From: B75-G9 sp964564905
GTDB lineage: Archaea > Hadarchaeota > Hadarchaeia > Hadarchaeales > Hadarchaeaceae
Direction of reading: 5' to 3'
Assembly: GCA_964564905.1 (NCBI GenBank)
Contig: CAZMCI010000033.1
Location: forward strand, 1-11,115
Length of the DNA stretch: 11,115 nucleotides
Shown here: one piece after another, positions 5,716-11,115 of the stretch
Layout of the letters: every line of letters begins with the position of its first letter
Position numbering within the stretch: the first letter of the stretch is position 1
Notes under the pieces: model-generated
Databases searched by the model: none
The model's input: the letters and a program-made list of their open reading frames with translations, nothing else
Told to the model about the DNA's origin: nothing
Translations under genes and position numbers: made by a program

Positions 5716-7188
5716 ATGGACGAAAACAGGCCTAAAGTCAAGAAGGTTCTGGAAAGCTACGGCATGGTCGACATCTTGCAGGTCGAAGACAGTTCGATCC
5801 CGCTTTACTTTGTCAATTTTCCGAAGTTATCTGACGAAGAACGGGTCTTGCTCAACGAGGCAAAGGACAGGATAAGACCCGAGCTCATGGAAAAGCCGGT
5901 GGGGGTTCCCCCATCCGAAAGAAAGGAGTTCTTCGCAAACGAAATTTTGAGGTTGATGGAAAAACCCTGGAAGAAGATCTCCCCAAAACGGAGGAGGCTC
6001 CTGGCAGAAATTTTGACCGATGAATGCGTCGGGTACGGTCCGATCGAACCCATGCTGGCGGACGAGAACCTCGAGGACGTTATGATAATAGGGACGGGAA
6101 TGCCCGTTTACGTTTTCCATCAAAAATACGGAATGTGCTCGACAAATGTGGTTTTCACCGACGAGAAGGTCCTCAGAGGGGTAATGGAAAAGGCCTCGCT
6201 GGACGCCGGGAGAAGGCGCGTGGATATCCGGTCTCCGCTCCTCGACACCCGAATGCCAGACGGAAGCAGACTGAATCTCATCGTCCCACCAATTTCGATC
6301 ACCGGACCCGTGGTTTCGATAAGGAGGTTCAGGAAAAAGGCGCTCAACATCGTGGACCTTATAAAACTTGGAACCCTCTCCGTCAACGCCGGGGCGTTCC
6401 TCTGGCTCCTAGTGGAGGGCATGGGTGTAAGACCCTCCAATCTTTTAATAGCTGGTGGAACCGGGTGCGGCAAGACAACGACCCTGAGCGCCATATCGAT
6501 CTTTGTTCCGGAACGTGAGCGCGTGATCTCGATAGAAGACCCCGCGGAGCTTCACCTCCCCCAGAGGCACTGGGTAAGGCTCGAGACACGTCTGCCCGCC
6601 GAGGGTCTGGAAGAGGTAACCATGGGGCAGCTCGTTAAAAACGCGCTGAGGATGAGGCCAGACAGACTTATCATAGGGGAGGCAAGGGGACCGGAAATCC
6701 CCGACGTTTTCGCCGCATTTTCGGGCCATGTCGGATGCATGAGCACGATTCATACGAACACCACCGCGGAGGAAACCCTGAGCCGCCTCACAAAACAGCC
6801 CATAGGGGTCCCGGAACTGTTGCTGTCGGCCCTCGATGCCATAATCATGGAGCACCGTCTTTACCTCCCAGGTCAAAGGCATATCCGAAGGATAACTGAA
6901 ATAGCAGAAATAGCGGGAATGGAAGGAGGCAGGGTAAAGCTGAACCAGACCCATCGCTGGAACCCCGCAAAGGACGAACTTCAACCGGTCGATGCTCCGA
7001 GTCTCACGATAAAACAGATCTCCCAGCTGAGCGGGATAAGCCACAGGGATATCGTCCAGGAACTCGGGCGAAGGGAGAAAGTCCTTCGGTGGATGGTCAA
7101 GAAATCCTTGAGCACCGGAGAGATATACAAAAAAGTGCAGGAGTACTACCTGGAGCCGAGAGCCGTATTAAAGAAAATTAAGGGTTAG
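5716..7188 (+). CDS. Type II/IV secretion (type IV pilus) ATPase, GspE/TadA/VirB11 family, archaeal type
   Basis: A 490-residue cytoplasmic hexameric motor that drives assembly of type IV pilus-like filaments. Seen: an N-terminal domain with V-G-Y-G-P-I-E-P-M-L-A-D (105-116) and D-T-R-M-P-D-G-S-R-L-N (177-187); R-R-F-R before the core; Walker A GGTGCGKTT (247-255); Asp box S-I-E-D-P-A-E-L (272-279); Walker B R-L-I-I-G-E-A-R (317-324); His box S-T-I-H-T-N-T-T (343-350). The C-terminal E-L-G-R-R-E-K-V-L-R-W-M ... E-Y-Y-L-E-P-R-A-V-L is the usual ending of archaeal members, where it follows the motor core. All catalytic residues are present and the length is normal. Start ATG at 5716 by frame; ribosome binding signal weak. 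The typical next gene, a TadC/GspF-like membrane platform protein, is not in this window. A type IV pilin gene lies 3.3 kb to the right and could be a substrate (inference). Confidence 0.92.
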   Translation: MDENRPKVKKVLESYGMVDILQVEDSSIPLYFVNFPKLSDEERVLLNEAKDRIRPELMEKPVGVPPSERKEFFANEILRLMEKPWKKISPKRRRLLAEILTDECVGYGPIEPMLADENLEDVMIIGTGMPVYVFHQKYGMCSTNVVFTDEKVLRGVMEKASLDAGRRRVDIRSPLLDTRMPDGSRLNLIVPPISITGPVVSIRRFRKKALNIVDLIKLGTLSVNAGAFLWLLVEGMGVRPSNLLIAGGTGCGKTTTLSAISIFVPERERVISIEDPAELHLPQRHWVRLETRLPAEGLEEVTMGQLVKNALRMRPDRLIIGEARGPEIPDVFAAFSGHVGCMSTIHTNTTAEETLSRLTKQPIGVPELLLSALDAIIMEHRLYLPGQRHIRRITEIAEIAGMEGGRVKLNQTHRWNPAKDELQPVDAPSLTIKQISQLSGISHRDIVQELGRREKVLRWMVKKSLSTGEIYKKVQEYYLEPRAVLKKIKG

Positions 7189-7530
7189 TCTTTTGTAGTC
7201 TGCCCCCAACTATCGTAGGGGCCCCCATAAGGGTTGACCAAGATGCACAGCCTCGCGCAAACCAGCACCATCATCGGAACGCAAAGCTCGGTTTACATCG
7301 AGCTGACCTGCAGAAATCTGGGCATTAGCCCGCTCTGCAAGCGATTTGAACCCCCTACCGGCAGGGATGGTAAACGCGCCTGCTTCACAGCAATCTGTAC
7401 GCTACTTTCACCTAAACTTGGAGGGAAGGGGAACCGTCTTTTCACCCTCTCGGACGGGGTCTCCCTGCCCGATTAAGATGAGAACTATGAGACATCTGAA
7501 GAACCGCTGTGACGGGGGGTGTCCGCCTTC
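7189..7530 (+). pseudogene. Gene debris between ATPase and PKD gene, perhaps the C-terminal end of a TnpB-like transposase
   Basis: No intact gene of normal form is seen. A 5-bp GC hairpin sits just after the ATPase stop (GCCCC 7202-7206 with GGGGC 7218-7222, no T-run after it). One frame reads F/Y-I-E-L-T-C-R-N-L-G-I (about 7294-7326), like the second half of a TnpB zinc ribbon with a lost Cys. Another, open from 7307, reads N-P-L-P-A-G-M-V-N-A-P-A-S-Q-Q-S-V-R-Y-F (7349-7408), followed by H-L-N-L-E-G-R-G, reminiscent of the tails after the zinc ribbon in archaeal IS605-type proteins. This second frame ends at 7532-7534 in an ATGA overlap with the next gene. A nested inverted repeat at 7309-7339 (TGCAGA with TCTGCA, inside it GGGC with GCCC) also lies here. 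The TnpB link is from memory of family patterns and is tentative. Confidence 0.3.
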
Positions 7531-8697
7531 ATGACCGAGGAGTGGGACACGCAGTTCAGGGAAAGAAACATCTGGCCGCTGGTCGTGGGCATCGCCTTGA
7601 TAATCCTGATAGTGGGCGGCGTGGGGCTGGCCATCCAAGCTTATAAGAGTTACCTCAACAAGCCACCCGTCATCGATTCAGTGATAATGCCTTTCGGTGG
7701 GGAAGCGTCCGTCGGTGTTCCCATCACATTGGGCATAAAAGCCAGCGACCCCGACGGCGATGTTTTGAGTTATACGTGGAGCTGCGAGGAAGACCCGTCC
7801 ATCAATTCGCGCACGGAGAACGAGTTTGAATGGATCCCCTCCACCCCCGGGACTTACCACATAACAGTGACGGTTACCGATGGAATCAACGACCCCGTAA
7901 GCCGCTCGATCTTGATCATCGCCGGCACCACACAGGTTCCCCCGCAGGCCGACATTTCCGCCCCCGCGAGCATCAAGGCGGGAAGGGAAGCCGTATTCAG
8001 CGCCGCAGCATCCACCGACCCCGACGGCAGCATAGTCAGCTACGAGTGGGACTTTGGGGACGGGACCACCGGATCCGGGAAAGAAGTGACCCACACATAC
8101 ACCGCGCCCGGGTCCTACAACGTGTCATTGACAGTGACCGATAACTCTGGATTGACGGATGTAGCTGTGGAGAATGTAACGGTCGTCGAGGCGCCGTCAC
8201 CGCCGTACAACGTTGAAGAGTATTTCATCCCCTCGGGTTGGATGGGCGACACGGGTGATATCGAGCTCAACACGGCTTCTACAATTGATCCTCACTCGGG
8301 ATCGACCTGCATCAAAATCGTTTACACGCCGGCCGGGACCAATGGGTGGGCCGGCATCTACTGGCAGTCCCAAGATCAAAATTGGGGAGATTATCCAGGG
8401 CACGATTTGAGCGGGGCGACGAAATTGACTTTCTGGGCAAGGGGGGAAAACGGGGGAGAGAAGGCAGAGTTCAAAGTTGGAGGGATAAAAGAAACCGGCA
8501 AGCCGTACTACGACTCTATCTACCCTGCTGTGGGTACCGGTGTCCTCGTACTCACAAGCACGTGGCAACAATACACCATAGACCTGACTGGGAAAGATAT
8601 GAGCAATATTATCGGTGGGTTCGTCTGGGCCACCAATAAAACCAACAACCCGGATGGGTGTACCATTTATTTGGATGATATCGTGTTTGAAGCCTGA
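7531..8697 (+). CDS. Membrane-anchored extracellular protein: cadherin-like, PKD and carbohydrate-binding-like domains
   Basis: 388 residues. A short charged N-terminus (M-T-E-E-W-D-T-Q-F-R) is followed by one membrane helix (about 14-36, I-W-P-L-V-V-G-I-A-L-I-I-L-I-V-G-G-V-G-L), which anchors an outward-facing chain. Then: a cadherin-like Ig fold (about 47-131, A-S-D-P-D-G-D-V-L-S-Y-T-W-S ... I-T-V-T-V-T-D-G), a PKD domain (138-218, T-D-P-D-G-S-I-V-S-Y-E-W-D-F-G-D-G-T) and a beta-sandwich resembling carbohydrate-binding modules (228-387, L-T-F-W-A-R-G ... W-Q-Q-Y-T-I-D-L ... Y-L-D-D-I-V-F-E). No catalytic motif is seen, so the likely job is binding or surface display. Start: ATG 7531 with GGGGGGTG nine bases ahead; the in-frame GTG at 7519 overlaps that ribosome binding site. 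Domain types match those of the secreted hydrolase, and a 29-codon remnant of a paralogue lies at 10287-10376. Confidence 0.85.
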   Translation: MTEEWDTQFRERNIWPLVVGIALIILIVGGVGLAIQAYKSYLNKPPVIDSVIMPFGGEASVGVPITLGIKASDPDGDVLSYTWSCEEDPSINSRTENEFEWIPSTPGTYHITVTVTDGINDPVSRSILIIAGTTQVPPQADISAPASIKAGREAVFSAAASTDPDGSIVSYEWDFGDGTTGSGKEVTHTYTAPGSYNVSLTVTDNSGLTDVAVENVTVVEAPSPPYNVEEYFIPSGWMGDTGDIELNTASTIDPHSGSTCIKIVYTPAGTNGWAGIYWQSQDQNWGDYPGHDLSGATKLTFWARGENGGEKAEFKVGGIKETGKPYYDSIYPAVGTGVLVLTSTWQQYTIDLTGKDMSNIIGGFVWATNKTNNPDGCTIYLDDIVFEA

Positions 8698-8844
8698 GTT
8701 TTCGGTGTACGGCTCGACCTCGAGGGGAACGCCCGGTAGGTGATTCTTCCATCTCTTGTTTTCCAGAGCCCTCAGGAAATCAAAAATTTTCACCGAGGTT
8801 TTTGTAAATTCGAGCGCTTTCTTTCCTATCTTTTCAGCAGCCAT
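8698..8844 (-). pseudogene. Possible truncated reading frame overlapping the end of the AAA_14 gene
   Basis: Minus strand, ATG at 8844, 16 bases before the end of the stop codon of the upstream ATPase gene (8828-8826), an arrangement like translational coupling. The first 45 or so codons look protein-like: K-I-G-K-K-A-L-E-F-T-K-T-S-V-K-I-F-D-F-L, then R-A-L-E-N-K-R-W-K-N-H-L-P-G-V-P-L-E-V. After about 8700 the frame continues only as antisense of the PKD/binding-domain gene, and its composition changes. This suggests a gene whose 3' part was replaced when the neighbouring gene's end was joined here. I do not recognise the family, and it could be chance. Confidence 0.33.
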
Positions 8845-10145
8845 TTCCACAACGGCTTGAACACAACTTTCCTGCCGCCAACGATTTCCTCGTCCTCAAG
8901 GTCCCCCGTGAGGACCACTCCTCGCTTCAGCTTGAACTCCTCCATCGCCTTGAGCAGGGATTTCACCTCCCTTTCTTTCACGTCCGGGCCGGATATGTCG
9001 TGACAAACTTGAATCAATTGTTTTATTTTGGGCCCTTCTTTCATCACGAAGTCCACTTCCCTTCCGCTCCTGTCCTTCCAGTAATAGATGCCCCTCGCGG
9101 GTTTCTCGGATGCCCACCTGAGTAACTCGACCGCGGCGGCGTTCTCGTAAAGCTTGCCCAGATTCTTGCCCAGTTTGAATCCAACAACGTTTGCTATCCC
9201 GTTGTCCACGCAGTAAATCTTCCGCGGGTATTGCAGCTGGTCTTTAACACTGTAAGCGAAGACAGGGACATCGAAGAACAAAAATGCCTCCCGGAGGTAT
9301 CCGAAGTAATTTTCAAGAGTTGGGACGGAGATTTTTATCCCTCTGCTCCCAAGCATCCTCGAGAACTTGCTGAAGCTGATCAGGTTCGCGACGTTGCTAC
9401 AGATGAAGTAGGCGATCTCCTCCATCACCTTCGGTTTCCTGAGGCTGATCCTCTCGAGCACATCCCTCGTGATTATGTCGTGAAAAAGCTGCTCCAGGAT
9501 TAGCTCCTTTTCCTGGCTGAGGACGACCTCCGGAAACCCGCCAAATTTCATGTATTCGTCCAAGAGTTTTCCTATTCTCGCCCTGTCCCCCTCAGCGAAG
9601 TACTCCTTCTTGGTATCAAACCCCTTAAAATTCGAAAACTCCCTGAAGCCCAGGGGAAAAACGACCGTGGTGATGTGCCTACCGGTTAACAGCTTAGCGT
9701 ATTCCTTGCTCAGGAGCGACCGACTCGAACCGCTTACAAATATCTTCATACGTCCCTTGAATTCATCGTGGATGCTCCGAACGTATTTCTCCCACCCTTC
9801 GATCCGCTGAACCTCGTCCAAGAAAAGGTAGAGTTTGCCGAGCTTGAACAGCTCCTCGGAGTAGATGAACTCGATTATCCCGTCGAAGTATCCCTCGTCA
9901 AGCGGCAGGAGTCTACGGTCCTCGAAGTTGATGTAGATGACCCTCCTCCGGTCAACTGTTTCCATAAGTTTCCTCATTGTGAGGAACATCAGGTACGTCT
10001 TCCCCGACCGCCTCACGCCCACGATGTCGTTCACGAGGTTCGTCTCGGTTTCGAGGGACCTCTCTCGCTCCTTGGCCTCCGGTAGGCCCCGCTCCCAAAC
10101 GCGGTGGATGGCTTCTGTTATTAAGTCTATTTTAGAATTTTTCAT
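8826..10145 (-). CDS. AAA_14 / DUF4143 ATPase (COG1373-type)
   Basis: 439 residues, intact. Known family: P-loop ATPases with a C-terminal DUF4143 nuclease-like domain, abundant in archaea and often in mobile or variable regions; physiological role unsettled. Seen: Walker A G-V-R-R-S-G-K-T (43-50), Walker B L-Y-L-F-L-D-E-V-Q-R-I-E-G-W (105-118), a sensor-like strand I-F-V-S-G-S-S-R-S-L-L (135-145), L-T-G-R-H ... F-P-L-G-F-R-E-F (153-170), F-G-G-F-P-E-V-V (201-208), a winged-helix-like linker, V-D-N-G-I-A-N (313-319) and the DUF4143 core Y-Y-W-K-D-R-S-G-R-E-V-D-F-V (354-367). The usual following strand I-E-V-K reads I-Q-V-C (378-381), so the PD-(D/E)xK-like site lacks its Glu and Lys and is probably not a working nuclease. 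Start ATG at 10145, close to a TATA-like box, so the message may be nearly leaderless. Confidence 0.92.
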   Translation of the reverse strand: MKNSKIDLITEAIHRVWERGLPEAKERERSLETETNLVNDIVGVRRSGKTYLMFLTMRKLMETVDRRRVIYINFEDRRLLPLDEGYFDGIIEFIYSEELFKLGKLYLFLDEVQRIEGWEKYVRSIHDEFKGRMKIFVSGSSRSLLSKEYAKLLTGRHITTVVFPLGFREFSNFKGFDTKKEYFAEGDRARIGKLLDEYMKFGGFPEVVLSQEKELILEQLFHDIITRDVLERISLRKPKVMEEIAYFICSNVANLISFSKFSRMLGSRGIKISVPTLENYFGYLREAFLFFDVPVFAYSVKDQLQYPRKIYCVDNGIANVVGFKLGKNLGKLYENAAAVELLRWASEKPARGIYYWKDRSGREVDFVMKEGPKIKQLIQVCHDISGPDVKEREVKSLLKAMEEFKLKRGVVLTGDLEDEEIVGGRKVVFKPLWKWLLKR

Positions 10146-10192
10146 ATTATCATAAAGTATATTTAACGATTTAACATAAAAGGTTATTGGCT
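10146..10192. promoter_or_regulatory. A/T-rich divergent promoter region
   Basis: Two TATA-like elements lie in 47 bases: TATATTTAA at 10158-10166 and TTTAACATAAAA at 10170-10181. The second, read on the minus strand, would start the AAA_14 transcript near 10148, almost at its ATG. The first, read on the plus strand, would start a transcript near 10188, just ahead of the short frame at 10193. Positions are inferred from the usual 26-base spacing. Confidence 0.42.
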
Positions 10193-10285
10193 ATGTTCGA
10201 GTGGATGGTCAGCGGGACTACCACAAAGCTAGTAAAAAGGTTGTTTTACCCGTCTGAGATCAGGGCCACGCACCCCCTAAACTGA
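10193..10285 (+). CDS. Very short reading frame behind a promoter, possible 5' remnant of a lost gene (30 aa)
   Basis: ATG at 10193 gives M-F-E-W-M-V-S-G-T-T-T-K-L-V-K-R-L-F-Y-P and ten more residues before TGA at 10283-10285. It is not recognised. It sits directly behind a TATA-like box and directly ahead of the remnant at 10287, in a different frame, so it could be the 5' end of a gene whose middle was deleted. It could equally be chance. Confidence 0.22.
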   Translation: MFEWMVSGTTTKLVKRLFYPSEIRATHPLN

Positions 10286-10286
10286 T

Positions 10287-10376
10287 CTTATCGGTGGGTT
10301 TTGCTGGGTCACCAATAAAACCAACAACCCAGGTGGATGTACCATTTATTTGGATGATATGGTGTTTGAGCCTTAG
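10287..10376 (+). pseudogene. Remnant (last 29 codons) of a second PKD/binding-domain gene
   Basis: Positions 10288-10376 align without gaps to 8609-8697, the end of the intact gene at 7531, at about 85% identity by eye, including runs of 21 and 23 identical bases. The encoded end reads I-G-G-F-C-W-V-T-N-K-T-N-N-P-G-G-C-T-I-Y followed by L-D-D-M-V-F-E-P and TAG, against I-G-G-F-V-W-A-T-N-K-T-N-N-P-D-G-C-T-I-Y, L-D-D-I-V-F-E-A and TGA. Several differences are synonymous third-base changes (TTC/TTT, CCG/CCA, GGG/GGA, GAA/GAG), suggesting this copy evolved as a working gene before being truncated. A stop (TAA 10278-10280) closes the frame just upstream, and flanks do not match. No start codon, so not a working gene. 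Confidence 0.72.
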
Positions 10377-10402
10377 GCTTATATCATTTTGCCAAGCCAA
10401 TC

Positions 10403-10450
10403 TCAAAAAATAAAAATAGATCTCCACGGTCTCGGTACGTGTCCGTGGAG
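10403..10450 (-). terminator. Intrinsic-type terminator of the pilin gene
   Basis: Just past the pilin stop, on the minus strand, lies a perfect 8-bp stem CTCCACGG (10422-10429) with CCGTGGAG (10443-10450) and a 13-base loop, followed on that strand by a T-rich run (ATTTTTATTTTTTGAG, about 10417-10402). This is a textbook hairpin plus T-run; archaeal termination relies chiefly on the T-run. Confidence 0.6.
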
Positions 10451-10465
10451 GATTACTTTAGTTTA

Positions 10466-11008
10466 CTAAACTGGAATCGGATCAGGCAAGTTCGTGTCCT
10501 GGAAAATCACTGCACCCGTGCTCGCATCTTTTATGGTTAGGCTGGTAGGTTTGAAATTTTCTGCATCGGTGCCCTTAAAGATTATCACAAGTGTCGAACC
10601 GGAACCCGCTTTCCAAGGCCACTGGGCTACTTCCAAGTCAGGCGGATTAGCTGTCACCCATGATATATCTACGTAGTCACCCGCTCCAGCGTCAGGAAGT
10701 TTCTCCGCGGAACCACGGGCATAATGATCGGCGGGTGCACCCGCGCCATACCATCCACCTTCGACCTCAATGCTGATCGAGCCAGCTTGGATAGCATCCG
10801 GGCCCCAGTTTTTCAGAACTACTTTCATTTCGTTGTTAGTCGCATCATTCTCGACCCTATCAGTTACCAGCATCGCGTTTATTCCCCCACCTGAGGGCGA
10901 AATTGCACCTAAGATTACCGCAACTATCCCAACTCCTGTTATGGCTAAAACTATGAGCAACATCGTAGCAATTACTGGAGAAACACCCTTCTTGTCAAAT
11001 CCCTTCAT
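10466..11008 (-). CDS. Archaeal type IV pilin
   Basis: 180 residues from ATG 11008. Seen: a class III prepilin leader M-K-G-F-D-K-K-G followed by V-S-P-V-I-A-T-M-L-L-I-V-L-A-I-T-G-V-G-I, the hallmark of the archaeal pilin N-terminal domain; the likely prepilin peptidase cut is K-K-G / V-S-P. The hydrophobic helix (9-35) forms the filament core and holds the precursor in the membrane. The remainder (40-180) is beta-rich and extracellular, with strands such as M-K-V-V-L-K-N-W-G and S-T-L-V-I-I-F-K-G, ending P-D-P-I-P-V. Upstream in-frame codons to 11080 precede the promoter and ribosome binding site (GGGGGAAA-ATG) and are not expected to be translated. Single-gene unit with its own terminator. 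It could be assembled by the secretion ATPase at 5716 (inference). Confidence 0.88.
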   Translation of the reverse strand: MKGFDKKGVSPVIATMLLIVLAITGVGIVAVILGAISPSGGGINAMLVTDRVENDATNNEMKVVLKNWGPDAIQAGSISIEVEGGWYGAGAPADHYARGSAEKLPDAGAGDYVDISWVTANPPDLEVAQWPWKAGSGSTLVIIFKGTDAENFKPTSLTIKDASTGAVIFQDTNLPDPIPV

Positions 11009-11011
11009 TTT

Positions 11012-11047
11012 CCCCCAGTGTTCACTTACACTGACACAGATATTTAA
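11012..11047 (-). promoter_or_regulatory. Pilin promoter with overlapping inverted repeat (possible operator)
   Basis: On the minus strand a TTAAATAT box (11047-11040) predicts transcription start near 11018, giving a short leader that contains the ribosome binding site GGGGG (11016-11012). A perfect 6-bp inverted repeat CAGTGT (11016-11021) / ACACTG (11028-11033), with a 6-base spacer, covers the predicted start and could be a repressor site. The bases from 11048 to the window end show nothing further that I can support. Confidence 0.45.
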
Positions 11048-11115
11048 CTCTTCACCGTGGCGGGTACTTGCAAAGCGCAAACTTTCACCTTGTTATAGTT
11101 TTGAACTCTTTACTA

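Noticed and set aside
6445..7044. 199-codon minus-strand frame
   Set aside because: Antisense of the intact secretion ATPase catalytic region; shadow of a high-quality gene.
7202..7222. GC hairpin after the secretion ATPase as a terminator
   Set aside because: Stem is only 5 bp and no T-run follows it on the plus strand.
7341..7380. tRNA-like motif (GATTTGAACC, which reads GGTTCAAATC on the minus strand)
   Set aside because: The flanking bases do not form a T stem, and no acceptor, D or anticodon arms can be built around it.
8197..8697. Minus-strand frame continuing from 8697 down to 8197
   Set aside because: This part is the antisense of a well-supported PKD/binding-domain gene and its residues show no domain pattern. 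Only the part right of 8698 is kept as a candidate.
11009..11080. N-terminal extension of the pilin to 11080
   Set aside because: These codons precede the TATA-like box and the ribosome binding site, and would bury the class III leader, which must be N-terminal.
1..11115. CRISPR array, rRNA or replication origin
   Set aside because: No regularly spaced repeats, rRNA-like stretches or clustered origin boxes were seen on either strand.

Overview
The window looks like a piece of an archaeal genome, probably an uncultivated Euryarchaeota-related lineage, with roughly even base composition. The signs are KaiC/RAD55-type RecA-like ATPases, a DUF835 membrane protein, an archaeal type IV pilin with the G-VSPVIATM signature, a GspE/TadA-type pilus ATPase of archaeal layout, AT-rich TATA-like boxes 25-50 bases ahead of starts, and an AAA_14/DUF4143 ATPase. 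No rRNA, convincing tRNA or CRISPR array is present. I cannot assign a species.

Layout from left to right. Positions 1-112 hold the start of an IS110-type transposase that runs off the left edge (minus strand). Its upstream non-coding end, with a perfect hairpin, fills 113-239. Next come a small helical protein (240-449) and a KaiC-like ATPase (501-1208), both minus. A single palindromic TATA-like box separates that ATPase from a divergent, catalytically dead KaiC relative (1275-2138, plus). Convergent to it is a secreted clan GH-A glycoside hydrolase (4538 down to 2862) followed by a tail (2861-2170) in which a PKD domain and a second carbohydrate-binding-like domain can still be read, but only across about seven single-base frame changes. 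Then come a three-helix membrane DUF835 protein (5427-4660), a possible tiny membrane protein (5705-5547) and a plus-strand type II/IV secretion ATPase (5716-7188). A 340-base stretch of probable gene debris precedes a membrane-anchored PKD plus carbohydrate-binding-like protein (7531-8697). Facing this is an AAA_14/DUF4143 ATPase (10145-8826). The right end has a 90-base remnant of a second copy of the PKD/binding-domain gene (10287-10376) and a type IV pilin gene with promoter and terminator (11008-10466).

Common thread (inference): most intact genes concern the cell surface. There is a pilus motor ATPase and a pilin, a secreted polysaccharide-active enzyme, a membrane-anchored binding protein sharing similar PKD and binding modules, and three RecA-like or possibly RecA-derived proteins (one intact, one dead, one DUF835) that could be regulatory. 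The usual membrane-platform partner of the pilus ATPase (TadC/GspF type) is absent from the window, so the machine is incomplete here. The region also shows wear: an IS end, a frameshifted gene tail, a truncated duplicate, a truncated reading frame and decayed coding debris.
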